Assembly (NCBI GenBank): GCA_037962975.1
Contig: CM075676.1
Span: 29,383,001 to 29,447,000, forward strand
Direction: 5' to 3'
Source of the DNA: Clitoria ternatea
Taxonomy: Eukaryota; Streptophyta; Magnoliopsida; Fabales; Fabaceae
DNA length: 64,000 bases
Both the position numbers and the translations under genes were made by a program. Positions 11,303-23,665 of this stretch are shown here, in pieces (the stretch's first letter is position 1; each line of letters starts with the position of its first letter). The notes below the pieces were generated by a model. That model was not told where the DNA came from. It saw only the letters and a list, made by a program, of their open reading frames with translations, and did no database searches.

Positions 11303-12790
11303 TTTATTTTCCAGTAGCCAAGCGGGGGCACAATTTTATTTTCTAGTAGCCGAGCAGGGCACCATTACTTTCCAGTAGTGAGCGGGGCACCATTTTACTT
11401 TCTAGTAGCCGAGCGGGGTACCATTTTACTTTCCAGCAGCCGAGCAGGGCATCATTTACTTTCTAGTAGCCGAGCAGGGCACCATTTTACTTTTCAGCAG
11501 CCGAGCGGGGCACAATTTTACTTTTTAGCAGCTGAACGGGGCACTATTTTACTTTCCAGCAGTCGATCAAGGCACCATTTTACTTTCCAGTAGCCGAACG
11601 GCGCACAATTTTACTTTTCAATCGCTGAACGAGGCACTATTTTACTTTCTAGCAGCCGAACGAGGCACCATTTTACTTTTTAGTAGCCGAGCGGGGCACT
11701 ATTTTACTTTCCAGCAGCCAAGTGAGGCACCATTTTACTTTCTAGTAGCCGAACAAGGCATAATTTTACTTTCTAGTAGCTGAGCAGGGCACCATTTTAC
11801 TTTCTAGTAGCCGAGCGCGGCACCATTTTACTTTTCACTAGCCAAACGGGGCACCATTTTACTTTCTAACAGCTGAGCGGGGCATAATTTTACTTTCCAG
11901 TAGCCGAGTGGGGCACCATTTTACTTTCCAGCAACCGAGTGGGGCACCATTTTACTTTTCAGTAGCCGAATGAGGCATAATTTTACTTTTTAGTAGCCAA
12001 ACGGGACACCATTTTAAATTTTCAGTCGCCGAGTGGGGCACCCTTTTACTTTTCTCTCGCCAAACATGGCACCCTTTAAATTTCCAGTTGCCGAGCGGGG
12101 CACCATTTTACTTTCCTGTCGCCAAATATGGCACCCTTTAAATTTCTAGTCGCCTAGCTGGGCACCATTTTACTTTCTAGCAGCCAAGCAGGGCACCATT
12201 TTACTTTCTAGTAGCCGAGTGGGGCACCATTTTACTTTCCAGAAGCTGAGCAGGGCACCATTTCATTTTCAATCACCAAACGAGGAACCATTTTACTTTC
12301 CAGTAGCCAAGTGGGGCACTATTTTACTTTTTAATTACTGAGCAGGGCACCATTTTACTTTCCTAGAGCCAAACATGGCATCTTTTAAATCTCTAGTCGC
12401 CGAGCGGGGCACTCTTTTACTTTTCTGTCGCTGAACATGGCATCATTTAAGTTTTTAGTCGTTGAGCGGGGCATCATTTTACTTTCCAGACACTAAGTGG
12501 GGCACTCTTTTACTTTCCTGTCGCCAAACATGGCATCAGTTAAATTTTCAGTCGCCGAACGGGGCACCATTTTACTTTTCAGTCGCCAAGTGAGGCACCA
12601 TTTCAATTGGCGAGCGGGGCATCATTTTACTTTCCTAGAGCCGAACATGGTATCTTTTAAATTTCCAGCCGCCGAGCGGGGCATTCTTTTACTTTCCTGT
12701 TGCCAAACATGGAATCATTTGAATTTTCAGTCGTCGAGTGAGGCACTATTTTAATTTCTTCGTCGTCAAACATGACATTCTTTAAAGCTG
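11303..12790 (+). repeat. 3' UTR minisatellite, ~31 bp units (about 48 copies)
   Basis: Imperfect tandem copies of a unit close to GCCGAGCGGGGCACCATTTT followed by ACTTTCCAGTA. Units vary at a few positions (CGAG/CAAG, ACC/ATC/ATA). From about 12030 onward two unit types alternate, one with CGAGCGGGGCACCATTTTAC and one with CCAAACATGGCACCCTTTAA, giving a ~62 bp dimeric period. Long reading frames across it exist only because the repeat has few stops. Such 3' UTR arrays are known in Ogre/Tat elements. Confidence 0.9.
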
Positions 12791-12842
12791 GCGCCCTGAA
12801 CAAAATTGTTTCGCACTGTCTTTACTCTCCATTACTGCAACA

Positions 12843-12871
12843 CAGGAAGAGAAAAGTAAAGAGGGGCAAGC
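12843..12871 (+). other. Polypurine tract before the 3' LTR
   Basis: A purine-rich run (AGGAAGAGAAAAGTAAAGAGG then GGCAAGC) ends directly at the TGTTGCTA start of the 3' LTR. This is the expected site for plus-strand priming. Confidence 0.7.
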
Positions 12872-14709
12872 TGTTGCTACCCAATTTTATCCGGGCCCAT
12901 TTAAAATTTTCAATAAATAATAAATAATAAAAATACCAAAAAAATAGAAAATATAAAAATAAAAAAAATAATTTTTTAAGAATTATTTTTAAGAAGAAAA
13001 GTGAACCTGTGGGCTTGTTTGAATTTTAAATTATTGATCTGGGTTGTGGTCTCCAAAATTTTTAAATCCTTATCAGAACCATAAATTTTTAAACTTCTAG
13101 ACTTACAAAATTTTAAAATTCAAGAAGGAGGTTTAAAATTTGAATTTTATAAGGGATAAGATTTTAGATGATTAGAGAAAGAAAGAGATAAAGTTTTTTA
13201 AATAGGATGAGATAAAACTTTTTAATTAAATGAGTATATTATAAAATGTGATAAGGTTTTTTTTAAATATATATATATATATGAGATAGAATTTTAAATA
13301 TATATGTATATATTATATAAAAAATCAACTTCAGATTTTATAATTATATTAATTAACCTAATCCTATTATCTATATGCTATGAGATAATGAACAAAAAGG
13401 GAAATGGATATTATTATATATTCACGCATAGATAAGGCTTAATTATTATTATATTATAAGCCTAAGAGAATTAGATATAACATAATTGAAAAAGGCTTAT
13501 TATATTATTATATAAGAGATCACGCAATTCAGAAGTAAATAGGGTTTTGAAGTAATGAATGGTATATATATTTATGAGGCATCCACGCTGGAGGGGGAAG
13601 AGGCGGATTAAAAGGGGTTAGTACCCATGCTATTGCCAGAGGAGATTTAGAGAAAACAAGTATTCACGCTGGGCAATTGACACGCGGATACAGGAAAAAA
13701 TGAAATATTAGATACAATTATCAGGAAAACAATTAAAAAGGTATTTTTTTCTTTTTCCTTTTAATTTGTTTATTATGATTGTATGTAATCCTATTTTATT
13801 AAAGAATTAAATTATGGAATCTCTTTCCCTTTAGGAATATTCTAATAATTAGTATCACCGAACACCTGTTTGCTACTAAGTTTAAAGTATTACATTTGTA
13901 AAATAGGGAATAAAACTAATATTGGTATATGCCTACAATTAAAATCTCTATGCTAGGGTTAATTTAGGGAACACGTCCCATTAACCTATGTTTAATTTCT
14001 TGACCATAAAATATTGTAGTGATGCCAATAGGTAACAAAAATTAATATATTCACATTAGGGATCAATTTGGATGAGATGTCCTGTTGGCCTAAGTTTTCA
14101 AATAAAAATAAGCCTTTAATTATCTCAGAATTAATTTCAACCATAAAAATATTTTGATAACTAATTTGGGATCTTTATAGATTCTTTGGACGAGACGTCC
14201 TGTTAATCTAGGTCTCCAAATAAACTTTTCCTTCTTAAATCAATCTAGACTATTAAGTTTCTCTCTAGAATATAATAAAATCAATAAAATCCAAGGTTCT
14301 TTTTTTCTAAAAAAGTAATACATCACTTGAATTAATTTGGACGAGACGTCTTGTTGATTGATATTTTTTAAATCTCGACGTTTTTCAATCTACTTCGAAT
14401 TTTCTAAAATAACACAAAAAACTACATAACCCTGATTTCCCCTAGCGCTTGGGGAATACGTAGGACCGTGAATAATTATTCCTATCGGGCCCAAATTAAA
14501 AAATAAATATATCTCATTAACTTGAAAAATAAAATTATAACATATTTTAATGACAACTTGATTAATTTGGACGAGACGTCCTGTTAATCGCAAAATTTAT
14601 AATTTTAAAATTATTAAATCAAAAACAAATCCATAAGGCATCTCTAAGAGGTTTAAATTATAAATTAGTAGGATTATTCAAACTTAAATAATTTAGGGTA
14701 ACCATTTAG
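12872..14709 (+). repeat. 3' LTR of the Ogre element, truncated
   Basis: It matches 2113 to about 3955 of the 5' LTR. It then stops at ACCATTTAG, so the last ~210 bases (including the GTCGCGACA end) are missing. Right after the break, 14710-14772 repeats part of the preceding text (AAATTAGTAGGATTATTCAA), which suggests deletion with a small local duplication. Confidence 0.8.
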
Positions 14710-14783
14710 GATTATTCAAACTTAAACTTAAATTATACAAATTAGTAGGATTATTCAAACTTAAATAATTTCATGGCCATATA

Positions 14784-14810
<27 letters not shown>
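14784..14810. repeat. (AG)n microsatellite
   Basis: About thirteen uninterrupted AG units just right of the Ogre truncation point. Confidence 0.9.
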
Positions 14811-14814
<4 letters not shown>

Positions 14815-17800
14815 AAATACTGCACCTAGTGCAAGCTGTAGCTGGAGAAACGTGAATTGGTATAGTGTTTTAAATTTTGGGATTTATGGAGTAAGAATTT
14901 GATTTCGAGCCCTTGATGAAGTTTTTAGGTCTTCTTTTCCTCTTTAATTTGATATATCATTTGCAATAATCCAAGTTTTGTAGCTTGAGATATACTCGAT
15001 TTACGACAGGGTGCTCTAGAAGCTTCTTGGATCAGCTAGGGCCTTCGAAATAAATTCACCATTAATTCAATCTTAGGAATTTGATTTAGTTCTCTTCATG
15101 AAAATTGTAGAGATATATGATAAGGATCCATAGAAAAAAGAATGGAGTGATTCAAACAACGAAAGAGGGACATATGCGAATTTTATCGAAGGGTGCCAGC
15201 ATCAAAATGAAAAAGCTAAGGGGCCACAAATATTTATTAAACTGTGCCAATATAGAAGGATTTAGCTTTTGATGTCTTCACCAGAAATGTAGATAATTTT
15301 TTTACGGAGATTTTGAAACCAAGTTTGCATAAATCGAAGGTTGTATGAGAAAGTTATGAATTTTTTTACGAACCATGTGCAGAGAAAAATTGTCCAAACG
15401 TTGAAATTTTGAGATGAACATACTTAATCTTCGATTTTGGGGTTGACAGAGTAAGAATTGGAGTTTCGGGCTATAAACAGAGATTGATGATATTTTCAAA
15501 ACGAAGAGATTGACACCAAAATTATTCAATTCTAAGATCGTATGAAAAATCTGGGTCCAAAACACCAAAGGTATTCGGGTCGAGTTTTAAAGCGATTTCT
15601 AAGGAAACCAACTTATTGAAAAACAGGGATGATAGAGTTTGAATTAAGCTTCAGTCACTTCAAGAAAAATTCCCAAAACATCAAAATGAGTCACCAAAGA
15701 CTGACCGTGTCACCATCGGATATTCTGAGGTATATGAACGGTCAAACGCAAGAGACGCCAAAGGTTCTGATTGAGCTTATCAGGCTAAGTCAGACACCCT
15801 TGATTCTTCGTAGAGAGATTCTAATAGGACTAGTATCCCAACTCGATCACTATTTTGGTTCAAACGGTCAGAGTCTGACCTCAAGCTGGGTCCCATAGTG
15901 TAAATTTGAGGAACCCAATAATATTTTATTATTAAATATAATTATCCAATAAATGAATATATAATTTAAAATAGATATAATTTCAAAATAAATTATTATA
16001 ATTATTTATATATTAAATATTATCGACAGAAAATAATTATCGAATAAATATAATGATAAATTAATTTGTACCCAAAATAATCATCGTTAACGTATTATTT
16101 TTGATTAAACAGTATTGTCGAATATAATTTATTATTTTTTTTATCTCTGCTTCTCTCACTCGTTACGTTCTCTCAATATAATCATCTTTCACGCTAAGCT
16201 GTTTTTCCCTATTTTCCTTATTCTAAACCGCTCAGGGAACAGGCCGAAGCCTCGAGCTTCTTACCAAAAGCTCAACAGAATATCCTCAGAGTCCTGAGGG
16301 TCTAGTTTTCTATTGTCAAAAATTAGGGTTGTTACATAATGGATACTAATAAAATTGTGACTAGTTACACCAAGGTAGTATAAATAAAGTATAACTATAG
16401 ACGGAAATAATAGTTACAAAATATAGTTACTAAATAAAAGGGGTATATTACCTGACAAGATTATGTATAAATAAAAGAAAATATACTTAGGTGAAAATCT
16501 AACTAGTTACATACTAGACGAGGCATTACCAATAAATTAGAAATTATATATACAATGTATAATTGTTTAGGAAGAAAAATATATATATATATATATATAA
16601 GTAACTTGGTATACGTACTTAATTTCTTAAATTTAATATATATATATATATATATATATATCATTAGAAAAAAGTGTTTTATGAATGACGATAAGTATAT
16701 TAAACAATAATGTATGATAGCGTAATTTTGGTTGTCCTTGTGTGGTTTTAAAAGCTATTATATGACTTGTAATTGTGATGTATGAACATGCGTATGTGTT
16801 GAATGTATTAAGTAAAATTGTGTGCCTACATGCTAGTTATGGATGTAATATGGGTGTATGAAATTATGATATGCAATATGTTGGGTATGTGTTATGATAA
16901 ATCCTGTTATGAAACATAAATCAAGGATAAATCTCGGTGGGGTCTTGGAGAAGGTGACATTGATATGTGATGAGGTGAGAAAATGTGATGTAAAATGATA
17001 TGATAAGATGTACCTAGAAGAATGTGATGAGATAATGACGCATCGAGGTGCGAGAAATGTGAAAATATGGTAAATGATTATGTGCGGCCACTTTGTCCTT
17101 AATCGTCAACTAATAACCCTACATAATTCAAACAAAGTTATAATGAAAGTGCAGACAAGGAAGGAAATAAAATATCACTCGATTAACTAAACCCGCTAAG
17201 AAGGAACCTACACAACTATTTAGACTGCACCTACCCCCGTGTATAATTAACCCTTATCATGCAAGTATGACTATACAAGGTGAATTAGGTAATTAATTAG
17301 TAAACTAAATAATATCCTAGTACACTCATAACTAAATTACAATCCCTAAAGAAAGATAACTCACATTTTAGCAGATGATAATACCCCAACCTAATTAATT
17401 AGTTTCCACTCAGTAATATAAGGATAATATCATAAGAAGCCTAAGACAATTCCTAACAAGTCCCAACCCCATAATATAGATGAGAGAGATGGTGAAAATA
17501 TAAGTAACAAAATTGAAGTGGATGACTCAAGTACTCAGTTAGGAGTAAGATAAAATAAAATGATCCTCGACATTAAGGAAAAAGGTGGGTTATTGGAAGG
17601 ACCTTACCGATGATAAATATAATAAAATAAAAGATTATGCATTGAACATGCATCATCTGTATATGATCTTGTGGAGACTAGAGCATACGGTAGAGGTACA
17701 CTAGAGTACGTTTGTGTCTGATCACCAAGCAAGATCTTAGGAGTACATCGGGTTGGGACTCCCAATGGCTCAAGGGTAGCGCTCCGAGGCTGGGGGAATA

Positions 17801-18757
17801 ATGCAAACCCAGTGTACTTCAACTAAATGAGGGCATGTAACTATAATTGTGGAGAACCAAGATTTTAATTATTATGTGATTATGATATGATTATGGAAGG
17901 ATCCTTCAGAATTAAGGACCTGTGTGTCTAGTTGTACCCTAATATATAGAGGAATCTGGTGGGCTCCAATCGCTCTAGTGTGGAAATGTTGTGCCCCATG
18001 ACAGACTGAGCAGGATGAATTCTAATGATTGTGATATTGAGAATTTAAGCCACATGCATTTCATTCATAATAATAAAGGAAGAATAAATAATAAACCCTT
18101 ATATCCATGTATTGCAATATGTTTGATTGATTCCTGGTATGATGTGTGATATATATGTGACGATAACTGTGTATGACTTCCCTTTAGAAACAAATTAGCT
18201 ATAGATGAGAGGTGAGGTATGCTAAGTGAGGTAAGCCAGGTCAGGGATGACGTGATATGGGGATAGTGAATAATGAATGATGTGGGGCTAAGGCCCGATC
18301 CCTAGAGATATTTTAAAATATGAACTGTGTAAGAGAAATGTTACAGAGGATACTTTTCTGTTGCTTATGAGTGATGGGATATTCCTCACCTTTACAACTA
18401 TTATTTTTTAAATTTGAGAAAAGATCCCACGTGGAGAACAAGTTTAACCAGAGGAGATTACCCACACTAGACGGAGTCATCAGGGGAGCGTTGTAGAGTA
18501 GACAATAGTAATAGGGAAGTGCTCTTAGTGGGACTATATGTGTCTTATAGGAGCCCGCGTGCCCCATGATATTTTGAGTATGTACAGTGTTTTAATGACC
18601 ATGTATTATATATCAATGTTGTATATAATGTATGTTCCGCCAGAGTTTTATTGTACAAAAGAAAAACTTACACAGTTTTCTAAAACTCGTAACCTCTTAA
18701 TTAAGAAGAATGATACAGTGTAAGAGATTATCCTAGTTAACTGAGGGTGTTAAAAGT
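14811..18757. other. Non-genic DNA, probably old LTR-derived sequence
   Basis: No exon-like reading frame. Bases 15000-15900 have the wording of retroelement flanks or UTRs. From about 15900 an AT-rich block begins after TGTAAATTTGAGGAACCC. Bases 17680-18620 contain GC-richer phrases (for example around 17740-17800 and 18420-18580) that resemble LTR U3/R regions of legume Ty3/gypsy chromoviruses. The stretch could be a degenerate solo LTR ending near 18757, but I found no second copy in the window to prove it. Confidence 0.3.
16579..16661. repeat. Two (TA)n microsatellites
   Basis: Two AT runs, about 21 bp (16579-16599) and about 25 bp (16637-16661), separated by 37 bases of AT-rich sequence. 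Confidence 0.85.
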
Positions 18758-18974
18758 ATGACTCTCAAAGAGGATTTTTTGCATACACAAGGTTTTGAAT
18801 ATAAGCGATAACAATTGGCTTATCACTTGTATGAACCCATGTTAGTTAATTAAACTTTAAGCATAATTATTTCTTATGTTTTATATTCTAATTATATATT
18901 TTGGAATAATATATAGAAAATAACTTAAAACCTACGTATTTCAATTATATAGATCAATGATTGTAATACTAATT

Positions 18975-19240
18975 ATGTAATATTTTTACTAGTGTAGAAC
19001 ATTTTTTACATTGATCCCTTCTGATCTCTTACACCAGTTTCACAACTGATATAGATCCAAGATGTGCACACTATAGCTGATTTTTTACACCGATCCTTTT
19101 ATCAGACTTGGTGTAAAGTCCACTTCTCACAACTAGTGTAAAATATGACATTTTACACAAGTCTTTTCAAGCAACCAGTATAAAAATATTACTTTTAACA
19201 TATATTGTTTTTTACAACTAGTGTAAAAACTATTTTTTCT
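18975..19240. repeat. Subterminal-type repeats (TTTTACACTAGTT motif family)
   Basis: Words such as TTTTTACA, ACAACTAGTGTAAAA, TTACACCAGTTTCACAAC and TTTTACACAAGTC recur in both orientations about every 20-40 bases. Dense short repeats of this kind are typical of CACTA subterminal regions. No matching terminus is certain here, so this could be the eroded end of a different element from the one starting at 20163. Confidence 0.45.
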
Positions 19241-20110
19241 TTGTTCTTTTTATATACTTTTTTCTTTTTTTACTTTGCTAGCATTATTTTCTAAATTCGA
19301 AAATAAACCTTAATTCACATGCTAATGCCTAATGTCAATCCATATTCAATTAAAATTAATATATAAATTGAAACACAACATTAATTAAAAAAATAAATGA
19401 TGCACCAAATTATAAATGAAATATTAATAATCTAAAGAAAAAAACATTTATAATAAACCATACCTTGTGAGCCACCCAACATAATCCCAAATGGATATTA
19501 TCAATAAACTATGCTCTCAATGTCAAGAACCCTTTCTTTGAACAACCCTCTTCTTTCTTGCACAAGTTCCATAAATGAACCAATGCAGTCCTTTCATGTA
19601 AGCATCTCAATCTATGGACAATCACACATTAATTAAGTAAGGACGACCACACACACTAAGCATATGCACGTGCACAAACATAGCTTATGGATTAATAGGT
19701 TTAGCCCAAACTGCTTCAATTCTCAAACAAGGTGACCAACATTACTACATACTTGATTTCTAAGAGCACTTAAAAAATATAGATAAATCATAAAAAAATG
19801 TAGTTATTTGTAATTAGAACATTTTTACAAGTGTAGTAGAAGCTCATGTTGTTAAACTATTTTAGTAACATTTTCAACAAGCCATTAGGAACAATTTAAA
19901 AATGTTGTTAGTTTTGTTTTTTAACATTTAAAAGATGTAGATAATTTTAACTACATTTTTAACTCATCATTAGTTATATTTAAAAGATGTATCTTAATTG
20001 TTTCTTTTGTAACATCTAAAAACTGTTGCTTATAGTAAATTTAAAGAAATTTTATGACTCCTTATTAATGAGTCATACTCATTTTGCATATGATCCTGTA
20101 AGACCGATTT
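19241..20110. other. Non-coding AT-rich DNA
   Basis: No gene seen. Variants of ACATTTTTAA / TAAAAATGTTGTTAG recur between 19790 and 20040 and may be further eroded transposon subterminal repeats. Confidence 0.4.
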
Positions 20111-20111
20111 A

Positions 20112-20162
20112 TTTTCTGGATTTTATATAAATTTTTGTATTTTTATTTTTTTGAATTACACT
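20112..20162. repeat. 51 bp direct repeat, copy 1
   Basis: Starts TTTTCTGGATTTTATATAAA and ends TTGAATTACACT. It is repeated with about three mismatches at 20681-20731. Copy 1 ends exactly where the CACTACAAGAAAA terminus begins. Confidence 0.8.
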
Positions 20163-20680
20163 CACTACAAGAAAAGCGCTTTTTGCCGACGGTTCAGTAG
20201 TGGCGGTTAGTTGTAGCCGCCGCAAAAATTATTTATTTTGGATATTTACGTTGTTTTAGAAAACCGCCGGCATTTATTACCCTATTTATTCCTTATTAAG
20301 GGTTATAAGCGTTTGGTTTCATAATATTAAATAATTACTAGAGTTTTAAATTTTTAGTTTTAATATATTAATAACAATATATTAATTAACAATTATATTT
20401 TTTTTTATTGTTGAATGACTTATAAACTGCATGTGAACAAAATAATTTTATAGGAAAATCTTAATTGAGTTAGTAGGAAGTCGCAAAGTAACAGAATGGC
20501 CAACATGAAAAATTAGAATCTAAAAACAATTGAATGTTTATTCTACAACTTGCTTTGAGTCAATATTTACATAATTCTCATGATCTTAGTATGCGTTTTT
20601 CTATGATTTCATTTTGTGTGTTATGTAATCAATATCAATAAACATTACATAAAGTCAAATACAATCTATATATAGTATAT

Positions 20681-20731
20681 TTTTCTAGATTTTATATAAA
20701 TTTCTGTATTTTTATTTTTTTGAATTACACT
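20681..20731. repeat. 51 bp direct repeat, copy 2
   Basis: Second copy of 20112-20162, ending TTGAATTACACT and followed by TTATCTCTCTCC rather than a CACTA terminus. Confidence 0.8.
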
Positions 20732-21552
20732 TTATCTCTCTCCATAAAATTTTAATTCTTAATTCAAACATATATAATTAAAATAGTTGGAAATTAAAAG
20801 CGCTAAAAAAGCAAGAGTTATGAAATATAAAAATTAGTGTAGTTACAAAACTTAATCAATACGATTATTATAGAAATTATAAGAGTAATCTAATAGTATT
20901 GTATTTGAAAGATAAAATAATAAATCATAAAAAATATTGACCTGACAAATTTTTAATGTTTTATGTTGATTGAATTTGCTCATGTGTCAAACCAATGATT
21001 AGTGTCTTAGAATTGATAATTATAAATATATCTTATGTAAAAGATGTCAAAGTTGTTATCAAATTTTTTGTTGAAAAATGTTATTATCAATAGAATTTGT
21101 TAAAAGAAAGCAAGTATTACAGGATTGGTCAGGTTCTCTTGAGTAATAACAAGGTAGCAGTGATCTTATGGAATAGTAGTTCATCCAAATCAAAAGTAAC
21201 TGCATCATGGTCTGACTTAGGCCTGGAACCAGGAACTTTAGTTGATGCAAGAGATTTATGGGAGGTTCTACTAGAAATTGAAATCGATTGCTATATAAGG
21301 CAAGAAAACATTTAGTTCAAATCCTAAAACATGTAATGGGACAATAATTAAACTATTTTTAGAATTTAGAAAACATCCTTTAATAATATTCCCAAATGTT
21401 TGTGATAAAACAACATTCATAGAAAAAACTCCTAGAAGTTCAAAGTATATAACCATTAAGCATCAAATACTAGCTTACTATATAAATAATTTTATTATAC
21501 CAAGGGGAAAAAAGTTAAGTTTTTTCTTTCTAAAGCTGCATGCAAGAAATTA

Positions 21553-21828
21553 TTAGTCGCGAATGTCGTCGCCATCATCATCATCATTATCATCATTATC
21601 TTCTTCTTCTTCTTCATCATCATCATCCTCATCGTCGCCGTCATTAATCACAACAGCTTGATGTTCCTCTTCATTACCAGCATCATCTCTAACAACATCC
21701 ATAACTAATGTTGTTTGTTTACAAATTGGGTATGTATTCTTGCGCCTAAGCCATTGTTTAATGCATCCAATATGAAATTTATGCTTGCAAATTAGCTTTC
21801 CAACTTCTTCGCCATGAATATAATCATC
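21553..21828 (-). pseudogene. RING fragment, last exon (second half of RING-H2 and acidic tail)
   Basis: The acceptor (CTTTAG) at 21829-21834 is followed by DDYIHGEEVGKLICKHKFHI GC and IKQWLRRKNTYPICK, then about 50 residues ending in an Asp/Glu run and TAA at 21553. In the RING-H2 pattern the residue before PIC should be Cys. Here the codon is TAC (Tyr), one G-to-A change from TGC, so the second zinc site lacks a ligand. Confidence 0.7.
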
Positions 21829-22102
21829 CTAAAGACGGATACAAAATTTATAGAAAAATAAGTAGAATATATATATGTGCACAAGCTTTCTATATAATGT
21901 AAAAGTGTAATGAACCAACTATAATGTTAGGTAGATAAATTTGCTATTTAAATTCAAGAAATATATTAACTAAATTAACATAAGATAAAGAAATATGTTT
22001 CCTCACCATCATTGTTATTATAAAGAGTTTCTTGTGTTCGAATACCTATTCAAAATTTCATGTTAGTTACCCATAAATAAATCAAAATATAAAGGCTCTC
22101 AC

Positions 22103-22234
22103 CTGACAAATGCAACAACATTCTCCATTTTCTAGTGTATTTTCTGCAGACTTGAAATGTTCACGCCTAATGTGCAACATGATCTCTTCTTCAGTTAATC
22201 CCCTAATTGTGCCATAATTTTGCCCTCTGCTCAC
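22103..22234 (-). pseudogene. RING fragment, exon D (start of RING-H2)
   Basis: Exactly 44 codons between a TCATAG acceptor and a CAG|GTGAGA donor: VSRGQNYGTIRGLTEEEIM, a basic helix, and ENGECCCICQ. It supplies the first Cys pair of the RING. No stop occurs in the exon. Confidence 0.7.
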
Positions 22235-22892
22235 CTATGAGTTAAAATGCTAATTTCTAAACTTTCATTATAATCAAAATAACTGCAACTATAGTTTTTC
22301 CTTTAAGTAGAATATAAGAAATGCTAAATCTTTATTAAATATGGTTCAAACTTTTTTGGTTTTTATACTTCATTCATACTTATGAAAAGGACTTAAATGG
22401 TACAAATATAATGAGATATGATGATAGACATAACTAAGTGAATGTGTAAAATAGTTATAAAAAAGGTGTGTAAAAGTTTAGTGTTCATGAAATATACACA
22501 ATGGAGAAAGTTCATGTTATTTCATCCATGCTTTCATACCGGAATCATAATTACTACACGTAAATAGTTAAGAGTCATTAATTCTTATAAAGTATTGAGA
22601 TAAAACAAGTCAGTTATAGATAATTAGAAGCGAGAATAAAAATCAAATCACATGTCATTATGTAGAAAGAAAACAAAATGAAAATTAAATTACTCAATGT
22701 TGACTAGCTTTCAAAAAGGATATGGTTTAATGAACATATCATATAAATTTGTATGTCATATATCCCTTACTTAGCAATTAATGATAAAATTAATATAAAG
22801 TAGTCTAGACATGATGCATTTGAAGCTAAACTTGTGTTGCCATTGACTATGAAATTTGATTGTATATTCTATACGTTTAATTGAAAATCAAC

Positions 22893-22926
22893 CTCAAATA
22901 TTTCAACACGACCCCGAAGGTCAAAT
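22893..22926 (-). pseudogene. RING fragment, 34-nt micro-exon C
   Basis: It lies between acceptor GTAATAG and donor GAG|GTTGAT. Spliced after exon B (ending ...TCAGTCCG) it gives SVRFDLRGRVEIFE and returns the phase to 0 for exon D. This phase agreement is the main support for so short an exon. Confidence 0.5.
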
Positions 22927-23164
22927 CTATTACACATAAAATATGCATAAAAAAGTTGTTAGTTAAAGGAAAGATTTACATCCAAATAAAAACTAAGATT
23001 TTATTCCAAGAGAAAAGCCATACTCTGTGATCTGACCAAGTCCACATACACTATTTAGAAACCATAATTAAATAATATCAAATTTACATGAAGACATAAA
23101 ATCAAGTTAAGCAAAAAATATAATTTGTTAAACTTAGTCATAAGTAGCTAAGTATTAAACATAC

Positions 23165-23430
23165 CGGACTGAAAGAATTCTTCTCATTTCAAGACCAAAA
23201 GGACTTTGGTGGAGAAACATAGATTCAAAATTGTTATTAGTTTGATTTGCAGATGCTGACACTGAACTATGCTGGTTCTCAATTTTAGAATTACTTGACA
23301 CAATAGGAGGGGTCATCTCTTGTGAGCCTTATGAGAGACTCAAAGTTGATGGATTTTCAACAGTTTGCCCAGGGGAAGTAATTGCTTGAGCATGAGCTAT
23401 GTCATTGTCATCTATATTTCTTGATAGTAC
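23165..23430 (-). pseudogene. RING fragment, exon B
   Basis: Ser/Asn-rich, low-complexity coding text (VLSRNIDDNDIAHAQAITSP ... FGLEMRRILSV) between acceptor TATATAG and donor CCG|GTATGT. One TAA (23329-23331) interrupts an otherwise open frame. Confidence 0.6.
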
Positions 23431-23660
23431 CTATATAGATTCATTCATATTAAATTATAGAGGACCCTTATATGAGCATTTGAAACATTAATATTGATAT
23501 CAATGGTTAAATTCCATTTTGATGACAATAGTTAAGAATATTCCTAAGGATGTTTACAATTACATGCACAAAATATAACTTTCCTAGACTATTTCTTAAA
23601 ATATCCTTCCAACCTAAGGGCCAAGTAGGTTATACTTACTTGAATATTTCTTTGGCCATG

Positions 23661-23665
23661 TAAAG
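23661..23665. repeat. Target site duplication TAAAG (left) of the Tat element
   Basis: TAAAG directly precedes the TGATCCGG start of the 5' LTR and is repeated at 36216-36220 after the 3' LTR. Confidence 0.95.

Larger units (their letters stand above)
2113..14709 (+). mobile_element. Defective Ogre-type (Ty3/gypsy, Tat clade) LTR retrotransposon
   Basis: Two direct repeats starting TGTTGCTACCCAATTTT (2113 and 12872) bracket an internal region. In order it holds an Arg-type primer binding site, an extra ORF upstream of gag, gag, remnants of pol, a tandem-repeat-rich 3' UTR and a polypurine tract. An additional ORF before gag, a TGGCGACTCCACTGGGGA binding site and hypervariable 3' UTR repeats are known hallmarks of legume Ogre elements. 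Protease, most of RT, RNase H and most of integrase are missing, so the copy cannot move on its own. The LTRs differ by several percent by eye, and the 3' LTR lacks its last ~210 bases, so no target duplication can be read. Confidence 0.85.

Noticed and set aside
11378..11593. Open frame inside the Ogre minisatellite (repeated AERGT.. and FYFL-like peptides)
   Set aside because: The peptide is the translated 31 bp repeat; no start context or domain, and the frame exists only because the unit lacks stops.
15629..15898. 89-residue frame in the region right of the Ogre element
   Set aside because: Isolated, no recognisable motif, and embedded in probable LTR-derived DNA.
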